Assembly: GCF_015762685.1 (NCBI RefSeq)
Contig: NZ_PEHF01000026.1
Coordinates: 62,001-126,000 of the forward strand
Origin: Candidatus Symbiopectobacterium sp. 'North America'
GTDB taxonomy: Bacteria > Pseudomonadota > Gammaproteobacteria > Enterobacterales > Enterobacteriaceae
Direction of reading: 5' to 3'
DNA: 64,000 nucleotides
In this document: positions 1-9,880 of the stretch, piece by piece
Layout: each line of letters starts with the position of its first letter
Position numbering within the stretch: position 1 is the first letter of the stretch
The notes under the pieces: model-generated
Database searches by the model: none
Seen by the model: only the letters and a program-made list of their open reading frames with translations
Told to the model about the DNA's origin: nothing
Program-made: the position numbers and the translations under genes

Positions 1-642
1 TGAAGCAGCGTTTATTTTTTCTGCCGAGGCCAGCACAATGATCTCGGCCGCACGTTTTGATAGCGCACGCTTGATGCAGGCTTCTTCATAGTCGCCTGTG
101 GTGAGCCCCGATTCCGGATGCACACCGGTGACACCCATAAAGAAAATATCCGGGTGATACTGCGCAATCCCTTCCAAAGTGGCGGCACCCACGGTCACGA
201 TAGAGTGTTTATAAAGCTTGCCACCAATCAAAATCACTTCAATCAGCGGGTGCTCAACCAAACCCAGCGCAATGCTTGGGCTATGCGTTACCACGGTAAT
301 GCATAAATCAATGGGCAGGAATTTGATCAACTCAGACGTGGTGGTGCCGCCATCAATCATCACCACCTGACCGGGCGCGATCAGTTCAGCGCCTTTTTTC
401 GCCACCCTCATCTTTGAATCCATGCGCAGCGACTGACGTTCGGAAAAGGTCACTTTGGCATCGGCGACAGGAACGGCCCCACCGTGTACCCTTTGCAGCA
501 GCCCTTTTGCGGACAATTCCCGTAAATCACGGCGCACCGTATCTTCCGAAACCTCAAGCCACTCACTGAGTGTTTTAGATAACACCTGCCCATCAGTGGC
601 AAGCTTTTCGAGAATGGCTTTTTTACGTTGTGGCGTCAGCAT
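1..642 (-). CDS. DeoR/GlpR-family transcriptional regulator, partial at window edge
   Basis: A sugar-metabolism-type repressor that runs off the left edge; 214 codons are visible and no stop occurs in the frame. The N-terminus MLTPQRKKAILEKL leads into a winged helix-turn-helix with VSEDTVRRDLREL followed by the VHGGA motif that defines DeoR/GlpR regulators. Further on, VMIDGGTTTSEL is the phosphosugar-binding DeoRC signature. Family members are about 250 residues, so roughly 40 are missing. It is divergent from nudK with a 72-bp gap. The effector sugar cannot be told. The family call is secure; the target genes are unknown and may lie outside the window. Confidence 0.9.
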   Translation of the reverse strand, partial: MLTPQRKKAILEKLATDGQVLSKTLSEWLEVSEDTVRRDLRELSAKGLLQRVHGGAVPVADAKVTFSERQSLRMDSKMRVAKKGAELIAPGQVVMIDGGTTTSELIKFLPIDLCITVVTHSPSIALGLVEHPLIEVILIGGKLYKHSIVTVGAATLEGIAQYHPDIFFMGVTGVHPESGLTTGDYEEACIKRALSKRAAEIIVLASAEKINAAS

Positions 643-714
643 TGATCCCCCAATGAATGAAATTAATTGAACTTGCATGTTTTTGCTGCCCAAAACACAC
701 CAATAGGCCATAAA

Positions 715-1299
715 ATGCCATTTAAACATGCAGAAATACGCATACAAAACTGCCAAATCCTCTCTGACGACTGGTATACGCTAAAAAAATACACCTTTGA
801 TTTTCAACGTCGCGACGGTGAATGGCAGCGACAGAACCGTGAAGTTTACGATCGTGACAACGGTGCCACCATCCTGTTGTATAACCGGCAACAGCGTACG
901 GTGGTGCTAACCCGCCAGTTTCGTTTTCCAACCTATGTGAATGGCTATCACGGTTTTCTGATCGAAACCTCAGCCGGCCTGCTCGATAACCTGGATCCGG
1001 AAAGCCGCATTAAGGTCGAAGCGGAGGAAGAGACAGGATACCGCATCACCAACGTGCAAAAAGTGTTCGAGGCCTTTATGAGCCCTGGCTCGGTCACCGA
1101 GAAGCTGTTTTTCTTTATTGCAGAATATCACGCGCACGATCGTGCAAGCTCCGGAGGGGGGATTAAAGCGGAAGGGGAAGATATAGAAGTGCTGGAAATG
1201 CCTTTAGAACAGGCCTTTGGGGCGATTGATGACGGCCTGATCGCCGATGGAAAAACCATCATGTTGTTACAGTACATCGCACTGAAAGGCATGCTTTGA
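715..1299 (+). CDS. nudK: NudK-type GDP-mannose pyrophosphatase (Nudix hydrolase)
   Basis: Predicted to hydrolyse GDP-mannose to mannose-1-phosphate and GMP, as E. coli NudK (YffH) does. I chose the ATG at 715 rather than the in-frame ATG at 667 because residues ILSDDWYTL align with the start of NudK and give 194 residues, close to the family length. The Nudix box runs from about residue 88 (GLLDN) to 109 (EETGY). The catalytic EExxEE-type glutamates are present, but the position usually basic (Arg/Lys) before the EA pair is Val, and the upstream acidic residue is Asp. C-terminal [12 protein letters not shown] and DGKT match NudK. The frame is intact; activity is probable, not certain. Confidence 0.88.
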   Translation: MPFKHAEIRIQNCQILSDDWYTLKKYTFDFQRRDGEWQRQNREVYDRDNGATILLYNRQQRTVVLTRQFRFPTYVNGYHGFLIETSAGLLDNLDPESRIKVEAEEETGYRITNVQKVFEAFMSPGSVTEKLFFFIAEYHAHDRASSGGGIKAEGEDIEVLEMPLEQAFGAIDDGLIADGKTIMLLQYIALKGML

Positions 1300-1306
1300 G
1301 GTCACT

Positions 1307-1705
1307 ATGTCGACACTATCTACAGCAACACAACCTATAGCAGCACAACTGATTTTAATCGCCGGGCCATATCGTAGCGGCACCGAGGGCGACACGGCGC
1401 GTATCGCCAGCAACCTGGCACGTCTGTAAGCCGCCGCGCTGGCCGTCTATCAGAAAGGGCATTTTCCGGTGATTGGCGAGTGGCTGGCCTTGCTATTAGC
1501 TAACGCTGCGGGCTCGCAACAGATCGGCGACGCCATCAGCGAGGCATTTCTCTACCCCGTGGCCCACCGGCTGATCATGCAATGTGATGCAATATACCGC
1601 ATTCCCGGTGAGTCCAACGGCGCGGATAAGAATATCGAAGTGGCGCTGCGTGCAGGACTGAACATCTATTATACGCTAGACACCATCCCACAGGTCAGCG
1701 CGTAA
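1307..1705 (+). pseudogene. Nucleoside 2-deoxyribosyltransferase-like (DUF4406-type) protein, nonsense mutation
   Basis: Starts 7 bp after nudK. The N-terminus contains LILIAGPYRSGT, the phosphate-binding start of the DUF4406/nucleoside deoxyribosyltransferase-like fold, and the frame continues for 133 codons to a TAA at 1703. A TAA at 1427-1429 interrupts codon 41, inside SNLARL-stop-AAALAVYQKGHFP. No frameshift is needed to join the halves, so one substitution inactivated it. The 3' part (GDAISEAFLYPVAHRL, ADKNIEVALRAGL) is well preserved, suggesting recent loss. Co-orientation with nudK suggests one operon. The exact biochemical role in this family is not known to me. Confidence 0.75.
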
Positions 1706-1718
1706 CACCCTGCGTTCC

Positions 1719-2446
1719 CTACTCCGCCACCACCAGGTGCACGCCGGTTTGCAGCAATGCACTTTTTGCGCTTTCCGGCAAATTGCTGTCGCTAATAACG
1801 ATATCCATCTCTTCCAGTGAGACCGCATTAAACGTGCCCACCTTGCCGTACTTGCTGGAGTCACAAATCAGGATACGTTTATTCGCTGCCGCCACCGCCG
1901 CTTTCTTGATGGCTACTTTGGCTTCGGTCGGCATGGAGATCCAACGCGCATTCCACGACGAGGAGGAAATAAAGCTGATATTCACGTTAAGGTTATGCAG
2001 AAAATGGGTGGAACTGTCGCCGACGCAGGAACAGTTCTCCCGCAGCACCAACCCACCGGTGTGGTAGAGCTTGCATTCGGAATGTTCGATGAGGTAATTG
2101 ATCACCATCAGATCGTCCCGAGATTCCAATGACTGCGCCAGTGCCAGCGAGGTCGTGCCCGCATCCAGATAGAGTGACATGCCCGGCTGAGCGTACTGCG
2201 CCGCAGCATGGGCGATCAGCGTTTTTTCGGCAAATTGCAGCGCACGCTTGGTCAGGTGCGACGGCTCCGAGGTGATTTTCTCCGACAGTTGCACGCCTCC
2301 CGACACGGAAAGCACGCGACCTTCCTGTTCCAGCTTTTGAATGTCTCGGCGTACGGTCATGTGTGACACGCCCAACAGCTCGGTCAATTCGGTAATCGAG
2401 ATCAGCTCGCGTTCAACCAGTGCTGTGAGTATCAATTGGGGATCAT
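1719..2446 (-). pseudogene. ygbI: DeoR-family regulator of the otn locus (YgbI-like), N-terminal frameshift
   Basis: Probable repressor of the neighbouring tetronate genes. The helix-turn-helix VSHMTVRRDIQKLE and sensor motif YLDAGTTSLALAQ are clear, and it closely resembles E. coli YgbI. An ATG at 2446-2444 begins M-I-P like YgbI and has an AAGG upstream, but that frame stops after four codons. The rest of the protein is in another frame that has no ATG and enters at QLILTALVE. A small deletion right after codon 3 explains this. A TTG at 2435 could still start a 238-residue product, so partial function is possible. A Ser-rich patch FISSSSWNARW near residue 155 sits where family members carry a conserved segment. 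Confidence 0.72.
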
Positions 2447-2537
2447 CTATCGCCTTTTTATGCTGTTTTCACCGGCCGTATGCCGCTAACCGCCTGATGG
2501 AATACGCTTATTGCCAAGGCGTATTGTTCAATTCTGT

Positions 2538-3320
2538 TTATGATTCGTCAAACGCTTTCCGCCAGATGAGCCCTGCCCGCGTGCCGGATTCGGGATGGTA
2601 CTCACAGCCTATCCAGTCACGGTCTCCCGCCTTTTCCAGTTCCCGGAAGATATGGGCATAATTGATTTCCCCCGATACTGGTTCATGCCGGTCCGGCACC
2701 GACGCAATCTGTACGTGGCCGATACGTCCTGCGAGCGAACGGATCAGCATGCTGAGATCGCCGTGGGTAATCTGAGCATGGTAGAGATCTAACTGTACGC
2801 GTGCATTAGGTCGGTCAATCATGCTCACCAGTCGATCGGTAAGGCGTTGGTCGTGCAGGAAATACCCCGGCGCATCGCGCGGATTGAGCGCCTCGCACAG
2901 CAGTGTTATCTGTTGCTGCGCCAACCGATCTGCCGCCAGCCGCATGTTGGCAAGCCATAACGCTGTGGCCTCGTCGATTGGCAGCGAGGCTGGGGTATTG
3001 CCCGACATCACGTGCAGCTTCTTGCACCCCAGGTGCCCTGCATAGTCTAAAGCCTGCTCCAGAGTTTCTTTAAATTCACGCTCGCGGCCAGGCAGCACCG
3101 CCAAACCGCGTTCACCGCCCGCATAATCACCGGGGTTGACGTTAAACAGGGCAAGCTGCAATCCATTGCGACGCAGTTCCTGACCAATATCCTCCGCCGG
3201 ATAAGCATAAGGAAACAAAAACTCTACCGCACTGAACCCGGCTCTGGCTGCGGCTTCAAACCGCGCCAGAAACGGCACTTCGGTAAACAGCAGCGAGAGA
3301 TTAGCGGCAAATCTGGGCAT
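2538..3320 (-). CDS. otnI: 2-oxo-tetronate isomerase (hydroxypyruvate isomerase family)
   Basis: TIM-barrel isomerase of the Hyi/OtnI (YgbM) family, converting 2-oxo-tetronate to 3-oxo-tetronate in four-carbon acid sugar catabolism. The start MPRFAANLSLLFTEVPFL and the motifs VEFLFPY, ALFNVNPGD and the C-terminal HVQIASVPDRHEP and EINYAHIF are those of YgbM. Metal/acid residues of the family (Glu in LLCEALNPRD, Asp in QLDLYHAQ, Glu in GCEYHP) are present. I prefer the second of two tandem ATGs because AGGAG lies 5 bases before it. The 260-residue frame is intact. It lies 18 bp downstream of otnC, so it was probably transcribed with otnK and otnC. Confidence 0.9.
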   Translation of the reverse strand: MPRFAANLSLLFTEVPFLARFEAAARAGFSAVEFLFPYAYPAEDIGQELRRNGLQLALFNVNPGDYAGGERGLAVLPGREREFKETLEQALDYAGHLGCKKLHVMSGNTPASLPIDEATALWLANMRLAADRLAQQQITLLCEALNPRDAPGYFLHDQRLTDRLVSMIDRPNARVQLDLYHAQITHGDLSMLIRSLAGRIGHVQIASVPDRHEPVSGEINYAHIFRELEKAGDRDWIGCEYHPESGTRAGLIWRKAFDES

Positions 3321-3338
3321 CATGTCTCCTTTTCGCCC

Positions 3339-3959
3339 TCAGGGACGCAGCTCACTGACTTCGGCCTCAGTGAGATAACGCACGTTGCTATCTTTGAGCA
3401 AAAACATCAGCTTTGCGGTCTCTTCCAGTTCATCCATGGCGTTGGCAGCCTCCGTCAGCGACGTTCCCAACACCACCGGACCATGATTTGCCAATAAAAA
3501 GGCATTAGCCTCGTGCGCTCACTGCGCCAATGTTTCCGCAATCCTGATACTGCCGGGCTTAAAATAAGGCAGCAGCGGCATCTTGCCTACTTTCATTACA
3601 TAGTAAGGGGTGAAAGGACGAATGATATTTTCCGGATCGAGACTGTCCAGACACGAGAACGCGGGCAGATAGGTCGAATGCAAATGCACAATGGCGTTGC
3701 AGTCCGGGCGCTGGCGATAAATCGCCAAATGGAACGCAATCTCCTTGGACATGCGATCGCCGGTCGCTTGTTCTCCGTCCATCGTCACTTTGGATAACCG
3801 TTCGGCCTTCAGCGATCCCAGACACGAGTTGGTGGGCGTCGCCAGAATATGACCATCCGGCAGGCGCAGCGACAGGTTTCCGGCAGAACCGACGGAATAT
3901 CCGCGTTGATAGTATGACGCACCACAGGAAACCATCTGTTCACGCAGTTCACGTTCCAT
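3339..3959 (-). pseudogene. otnC: 3-oxo-tetronate 4-phosphate decarboxylase (class II aldolase fold), nonsense mutation
   Basis: OtnC (YgbL) decarboxylates 3-oxo-tetronate 4-phosphate to dihydroxyacetone phosphate. The N-terminal half has GSAGNLSLRLPDG, the SKE motif and the zinc-ligand VHLHST, as in class II aldolases; FLLANHGPVV carries the later metal His. A TGA at 3519-3521 cuts the protein after residue 146, between RIAETLAQ and AHEANAFLLANHG. The frame then continues unbroken to 3339. The missing C-terminal third includes a metal ligand, so the truncated product should be inactive. Its ATG overlaps the otnK stop by one base (TAATG), typical of coupled genes. Confidence 0.9.
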
Positions 3960-5266
3960 TATTTACTATCCTTCTGATAGAAATCCTGTGCGGTAAAAAA
4001 GAAGCGTTCGTCGCCAAAATTACCGGATTTAAGGCCGAAAAAGCGTGTAGCATTCGCCGCATGCACCCAGGGAACTCCGGGCGCAATTTGTGGGCCTATA
4101 TTCAGCGCCCCGACCTGCAAGCGCTGCATCACCGCACCAGAGGTTTCTCCGCCTGCCACGATAAAATGATCGACTCCGTGCTAGGCGAGCGCCAGCGCCA
4201 ATGCGGCAAAGAAAGCCTTCACCGCAGCACTGGCCTGTTGGGCGCCGTAACGCGCCTGAATGCGCGCCACATCATTGCCAGCGGTTGAGTAAACGAGCGG
4301 CGCAAGCGTGCCTTGCTGTTGGCAGACCCACTCCGTCACCTCTACAACATAATCCGCAAGACCTTCGATACAACGGGCAACATCAAGGGGCTGCGCGGGC
4401 GCTTCAGCCGCATAGGCGGCAACCTGCGCATTAGTCATCACGGAGCAGGAGCCCGACAAAATCACAGTCTTGCTGCCGTCAGCGGGTTTGCCCGCTTCAC
4501 TGGCATCAACGTTGCGCGACGATGAACCTCGCGTCAGCACAGCAGCCAGTCCCCCCGCCAGACCCGAGCCACCGGTAAGCAGCGGCAGTGTTTGGCTCGC
4601 CTCGGCAATGGTTTCCAGGTGTGTAGCGGTCAGCGCATCAGGCACCAGGTAGCGATAGCCCGCCTGGCGCAAATCAGCAATCGCCTGCTGCACCGCCTGC
4701 ACGCCCGCATCAATCACAGAAAAGAGAATTTTTGCCGCGCGCCCGGCTGCCTGTGCTTCCATTATGCGCATCACGTTGGCATCGCGCATCGGCGTCAAGG
4801 GATGGTTACGCATGCCAGACTCATCCAGCGGCACGCCGTTCACAAACAGGTAACCGTGATAGACGCTGCGCCCGTTCACCGGTAGTGCAGGACATAACAG
4901 CGTGATGTCCTGTGCCAATGCCGCCAACAGGCTATCCGTTACCGGGCCTATGTTGCCTTGTGCTGTGCTGTCGAAAGTCGAGCAATATTTAAAGTAGATC
5001 TGCTCGCACCCGTGTTGTTGCAACCAGCGCAATGCATCCAGGCTCAGGGCGACCGCTTCTTCTGACGGACAGGAACGGCTCTTCAGGCTGACAACGATAG
5101 CATCCACATCAGTTGTGATTTTTTGTTCATCCAGTTGTGTCACCTGAATGGCGGACAAACCACCGTTGACCAAAAAGCTGGCGATATCGGTGCCACCGGT
5201 AAAATCATCGGCGATAACACCTATTCTGGGCGGCACGGCGTGAGGCCGTTGTATGTTGGTTGGCAT
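3959..5266 (-). pseudogene. otnK: 3-oxo-tetronate kinase, nonsense mutation
   Basis: OtnK (YgbK, DUF1537) phosphorylates 3-oxo-tetronate. IGVIADDFTGGTDIASFL, FKYCSTFDSTAQGNIGP, TGGSGLAGGLA and VILSGSCSVMTNAQVA match the E. coli protein along its length. A TAG at 4181-4183 lies between ALALA and HGVDHFIVAGGETSG, removing the C-terminal ATP-binding lobe; the frame then runs on to a TAA at 3959. I chose the ATG at 5266 (MPTNIQRPH) over an upstream ATG because the family starts near IGVIADD. First gene of the minus-strand otnK-otnC-otnI group, divergent from the TRAP genes. Confidence 0.9.
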
Positions 5267-5720
5267 TGAGATAACCCTGTTCCGTCGTCGAGGAAAGTGC
5301 CTCATTATCATCGCTGGTTGTGAAAAAATATTAAATATGGGTCACGCTATCGCCGATTTGCGCATTTTTTTGTGATTTATTTTTAAATTACGTCGAAATG
5401 TTATACAAAAGTCACAAATATGGCGTTAAGTCATTGTGGTGTATTTCGATTAACGCATACTGATGCTGGACACAAAACGCGCTAGCACTCAGGTAACAAC
5501 ATTTATAAACCATAATAAAAACATGATAAATAAGCATGTTATAGAAATAAAAACGAGAACGCGTCAGCGGTCGATGCTCGTAACCTCACCCGACGCAGGA
5601 CTTAACAAAAAACAACAAACAGCTTCAGAACTGAACGAGAGATAAGCCAACCGGCCGATCCAGCGGTTCTACCCGGTTAATATTCTCTGTACCTAACCAG
5701 AATGATTGAGAAAGGACATC
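5267..5720. promoter_or_regulatory. Divergent intergenic region between otnK and dctP
   Basis: 454 bp, AT-rich, with no convincing gene. It should hold the promoters of both the otn genes and the TRAP operon and the YgbI operator. An inverted repeat ACATG/CATGT with a 9-base spacer is visible at 5521-5539, and T-rich tracts lie near 5370-5400. I cannot place a -35/-10 pair with confidence. The dctP ribosome-binding site AAAGGA is at 5711-5716. Confidence 0.4.
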
Positions 5721-6735
5721 ATGTCGAACATCACACGACGCACATTTCTAAAAGCCGCCGCCGTTGTCGCGCCGGCCACTGCGGTTATGGGATTCCCTTT
5801 TATTGCTAACGCCGCGCAGCCTGAATTCCATTTCAAATACGGCACCAATTTGCAGCAAGAGCATCCGTTCAGCATCTGGACACAGAAAACCGCCGATCTG
5901 ATCAAAGAGCGCACTCAAGGGCGCGTGGTGATTGATGTCTTCCCGAACAACCAGTTAGGAGGCGATACCGACATGCTGGCCCAGGTAAGGCGCGGCGGTA
6001 TCGATATGTTCAACCCCCCTTCGCGGGTGATTGCCACGCTGGCCCCGGTGGCGGCGATCAATGCCGTTGGCTTTGCTTTCGCCGATTACGATCAAGTATG
6101 GAAAACCATGGATGGCCCGCTCGGTGCACTGGTGCGCCAAGGGTTTGACCGCGTGGGGCTGCACGCAATGGAAAACATGTGGGACAACGGTTTCCGCCAG
6201 ATAACCAGCAATGCCGAGCCGGTAAACACCGTGGCCGATATGCAGGGGCTGAAAATTCGCGTACCGGTCAGCCCGATCATCGTGGATATGTTTAAAGGCA
6301 TGGGGGGCAGCGCCAGTCGGCATGCAGTATTCCGAAGTCTACTCCTCGTTGCAGACCCGCGTGATCGATGCGCAGGAAAACCCACTGGTAGTGCTGAAAA
6401 CCGGCAAGCTGTTCGAAGTGCAGAAATATTGCTCGCTGACCAACCATATTTGGGACGGCTACTGGTGCATCATGAACAAAAAATCCTGGCAGAGTTTGCC
6501 GCCGGATTTACAGCAAATTGTCGCCACGGCGTTCAAAGAAGGCGCGATGAATCAGCGTGCGGAAATCAGCCGCCTGAACGCCAGCCTGCTGGACGATCTG
6601 AAAGCGACCGGTCTTATCTTCAACACCACCGACCCCAGCAGTTTCCGTCAAAAACTCAAAGAGAGCGGCTACTACGCCACCTGGCACAAGAAATTTTGGG
6701 CCCTGCTGGAAGGCGCGGTGGGCAAACTCTCCTAA
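5721..6735 (+). pseudogene. dctP: TRAP transporter periplasmic substrate-binding protein (DctP family), frameshift
   Basis: Extracytoplasmic solute receptor of a TRAP transporter. The N-terminus MSNITRRTFLKAAA is a twin-arginine signal with the RRTFLK motif, then a hydrophobic stretch and an ANAA cleavage region. The DctP body is recognisable: EHPFSIWTQK, NNQLGGDTDMLAQVR, LKIRVP and, in another frame, MQYSEVYSSLQTRVIDAQENP, whose Gln-Glu-Asn region binds the ligand carboxylate through the Arg. The frame changes at 6312-6322, where family proteins read SPxMQYSEV. Upstream and downstream parts are otherwise complete (about 338 residues). The start at 5721 follows AAAGGA. Confidence 0.9.
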
Positions 6736-6854
6736 AGGCGTTCAGAGCGATTGCCACGTGCCAAGGTAAACGCCTCTAGCACCGTGGCGAACCGTTGAGA
6801 CCACTGTTTGTTCTGAACGATCCGGTTTATCAAAAATTCACAAGAGTAAAGCGA

Positions 6855-8726
6855 ATGGAAGTTTCACATCAAATCAAGCCGCTCCTGCCACCGGGGAGAC
6901 TCGCCAATGGTCTGGAAATTTTTTATGACTATATGGGCCGTGGCATCGAGGCACTGGCGGGGCTTCTGGTGCTGGCGGAAATTATCGTCCTGCTCTCCGG
7001 CGTTATCTCCCGCTACGTGTTTCACGCACCGCTGGTCTGGTCCGACGAAGTGGCAACCATTGGCTTCGTCTGGCTAACCATGCAGGGCGCGGTCATTGCG
7101 CTGAGACGCGGACAGCACATGCGCATGACGGCACTGGTGTCACATTTGTCCGAGGGTAAACGCGCCTTTGTTGAAGCCCTGGCGATGGGCGTGTCGTTGG
7201 CCTTCCTGATTCTGATTTTCGAACCCGCCTGGGAATAGGCGCTGGAAGAGTTGATTGTGGTGACGCCAGCTCTCGAGATCAGCGTATTCTGGCGTGCGGC
7301 GTCGATCCCGGTTGGCATCACGCTGATGCTGATCACCATGCTGCTGCGTCTGATGCTGTCAGCACCGCGCTCACTGGCTACCTATCTAGGCCTGCTGGTC
7401 GTGGCGATCGCGGTGGTGGCTTTCTCCTTCTCCGGCTCGATTCTGATGCCGCTCGGCAAGCTGAACCTGATCCTGTTCTTTGTGGTGATTGTCGCCATCG
7501 GCGTGCTGTCCGGTGTGCCTATCGCATTTTCATTCGCACTCGCCACCTTCGGTTATCTGGCACTGATCACGCGTACCCCAATGCCGACGATAGTCGGACG
7601 GTTGGAAGAAGGCATGTCGCACATGATGCTGCTGGCCGTACCGCTGTTTGTGTTCCTCGGTGGCTTGATCGAGATGACCGGCATGGCGAAAGTCATGGTG
7701 CAGTGCCTTTCCAGTCTGCTCGGCCACGTGCGCGGCGGGCTCTCCTATGTGCTGGTGGGTGCCATGTATCTGGTCTCCGGCATCTCGGGTTCTAAAACCG
7801 CCGATCAGGCGGCGATTGCGCCGGTACTGCTGCCAGAAATGACCTCGCGCGTTGCCAAGCGCGGGGATTTGGTCGCCCTGCTCTCCATCACCGGTGCGCA
7901 AACGGAAACGGTTCCGCCCAGCATCGTGCTGATCACCATCGGCTCCGTCACCGGGGTTTCCATCGCCGCGCTGTTTGTCGGTGGGCTGCTGCCCTCCGCC
8001 GTGCTCGGCGCCATGCTGTGCCTGGTTATCTGGTGGCGTAACCGCCGCGAAGATTTTAGCCAGGTTAAACGCTATAAGAAAAAAGAGATCGCCAAGCTGT
8101 TTGTGATTGCGCTGCCCGCGCTGATCCTGCCGTTCATCATCCGTGCCGCGGTCATCGAGGGCGTCGCGACTGCAACGGAGGTTTCTACCATTGGCGTCGC
8201 CTACACCGCACTGGTTGGTGCCGTGTATTACCGTCATTTTGATTTGAAACGCGCCTGGTCGATGCTGATCGATACCGCATCACTGTCCGGGGCCATCATT
8301 TTCATCATCGGTGCGGCAACGGCCATGACCTGGGGTTTAACCCAATCGGGCTTCTCCAAAGATCTGGCCACGCTAATGGCTTCACTGGGCAGTGGGATGA
8401 CCTTCGTGGCGATCTCTGTGGTGGCGTTCATCATCCTGGGCAGCGTGCTGGAAGGCATTCCCTCTATTGTGCTTTTCGGGCCTCTGCTGTTCCCCATTGC
8501 ACGCGATTTGGGCGTACACGAAGTGCATTACGCCATGGTTGTTGTGCTGGCAATGGGCATTGGGCTGTTCGCGCCGCCGTTTGGCGTTGGCTACTACGGC
8601 TGCTGCGCGGTCAGTAAAACCGACCCGAATGAGCCACTGCCCTATATCTGGGCTTATCTGGGGGCTGCGACCATCGGGCTGATTATTGTTGCCATGTCCC
8701 CATGGGTTTCCATTGGGTTCTTATAA
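6855..8726 (+). pseudogene. Fused TRAP transporter permease DctQM with an in-frame amber codon
   Basis: Small (DctQ) and large (DctM) TRAP permease subunits lie in one continuous frame of 624 codons, as in SiaQM-type fusions. DctQ motifs: SRYVFHAPLVWSDEVATIGF (about residues 55-74). DctM motifs: MLLAVPLFVFLGGLIEMTGM, SGSKTADQAAIAPVLLPEM and a final GYYGCCAVSKTDPNEPL. A TAG at 7236-7238, after FEPAWE, is the only interruption. The downstream part could restart at the TTG at 7251, but has no good ribosome-binding site. Either a fusion gene was split by a nonsense change, or the two subunits are made separately; I favour the former because no start or spacer separates them. Confidence 0.82.
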
Positions 8727-8780
8727 CAACAGCCGCTCACACCCTTCGATCCTGCTGCTGACAACGGATAAGGAAATAGC

Positions 8781-9188
8781 ATGGAAAATCTGACGTTTGA
8801 ACAAGCGCAGCGCGCCGTTAATCTCGCGCTGGCGCTATCACAAGACAAATACGCGGGCCGCCCGTTGACCGTGGCGGTGTGCGATCGCAGCGGCGTGCTG
8901 CTGGCCTACGCGCGCATGGATGGCACCAAGGCCTTCACGGCTACGCTGACACAGCGCAAAGCCTACACCGCCGCACAGTTTGGTATTCCCACGGCGAAAC
9001 TGCTGGAGCGGCTGCAAAGGGAGAATCTCGCACTTTCCTATTTTGCTGACGACAACTTTTCACCGCTGCCTGGCGGCATCCCGGTACTGTGCGGTCAAAC
9101 GGTGGCGGGTGCCGTCGCCGTAGGCGGAATCAGCGTCGCTGAAGATGTTGAAGCGGCTGAACTGATCGTTTCCACGCTCTCAGAATAA
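8781..9188 (+). CDS. GlcG/HbpS-like heme-binding-fold protein
   Basis: A 135-residue protein of the GlcG/HbpS (DUF336) family: LTFEQAQRAVNLALA at the start, then LTVAVCDRSGVLLAYARMDG and the conserved LPGGIPVL with AGAVAVGGIS. Such proteins occur as accessory genes in dicarboxylate, diol and glycolate operons; their biochemical role is poorly defined. It sits 54 bp after the DctM stop and 13 bp before the racemase-like gene, so it belongs to the TRAP operon. The ORF is intact with a GGA-containing leader (AAGGAAATAGC) in front of the ATG. Confidence 0.85.
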   Translation: MENLTFEQAQRAVNLALALSQDKYAGRPLTVAVCDRSGVLLAYARMDGTKAFTATLTQRKAYTAAQFGIPTAKLLERLQRENLALSYFADDNFSPLPGGIPVLCGQTVAGAVAVGGISVAEDVEAAELIVSTLSE

Positions 9189-9201
9189 TAAGGGGTTAAC
9201 A

Positions 9202-9864
9202 ATGAAAAAAGGGGCCATATTTCACACCAGTAAAGGGACGCTCGCCATGGTGGACGAACTGGCAAAACGTATCATGCCGGACGTCACACTCATGCACATC
9301 GTGGAAGATTCCATGATTGCTGATGTCATGGCACAAGGCGGTGTCACACCCGCCATCAACGCACGCATCGCCGCCTATGTCACCAGCGCCAATCTTGCTG
9401 GCTGCGACCTTTTCTTCACCGCCTGCTCCTCGATTGGTGCAAGCGTAGAACGCTGCCAGTTTATCAGCCCAATTCCGGTGATGCGTATTGATGAGGCCAT
9501 GGCGCTAGAGGCGGTTGAACGCTACCAGACCATTGCCGTACTGGCGACGGTTGGCACTACCCTGGCCCCCACTCTTGAGCTGATTCAACGCAAAGCAGCC
9601 GAACTCGTTAAACAGACAGTGATTCACTCACAGTTGATGGCCGACGCGTTCACTGCGTTTCTGGCCGGTGAACTGGATAAACACGATGCCATCGTGGCGG
9701 CGGGTATTCATGAGGCGTTCGGGAAAAACTGTGATGCCATCGTGCTGGCTCAGGCATCAATGTCGCGCGTATTGGCGTCCGTCGGTGATTTGCCGGTGCC
9801 GGTGCTGACCTCACCAGAGCGCGGGATTCAGTTGTTGAAACAGCCGCTGGATGCGCAGAACTAA
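9202..9864 (+). CDS. Asp/Glu racemase-superfamily protein
   Basis: 220 residues related to aspartate/glutamate and hydantoin racemases. FFTACSSIGASVE (about residue 70) carries the first catalytic Cys. The second catalytic position, normally LGCT, reads VLAQASMSR, so a two-Cys racemase reaction is unlikely; this variant is common in catabolic-operon members. ISPIPVMRIDEAMALEAV and the TVGTT loop fit the fold. Preceded by GGGG at 9191 and overlapping no neighbour. Its place between the GlcG-like gene and a BKACE gene suggests a step in the same pathway, for example isomerisation or C-C bond chemistry on a beta-keto or hydroxy acid. Substrate unknown. Confidence 0.82.
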   Translation: MKKGAIFHTSKGTLAMVDELAKRIMPDVTLMHIVEDSMIADVMAQGGVTPAINARIAAYVTSANLAGCDLFFTACSSIGASVERCQFISPIPVMRIDEAMALEAVERYQTIAVLATVGTTLAPTLELIQRKAAELVKQTVIHSQLMADAFTAFLAGELDKHDAIVAAGIHEAFGKNCDAIVLAQASMSRVLASVGDLPVPVLTSPERGIQLLKQPLDAQN

Positions 9865-9880
9865 CCGTAGAGGCAAAGGT

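Noticed and set aside
2448..2450. ATG-to-ATA start loss in ygbI
   Set aside because: A true ATG reading M-I-P as in YgbI lies 2 bases further on in another frame, so a small deletion explains the gene better.
5463..5645. 60-codon open frame in the otnK-dctP spacer
   Set aside because: Basic, low-complexity sequence with no ribosome-binding site or recognisable family.
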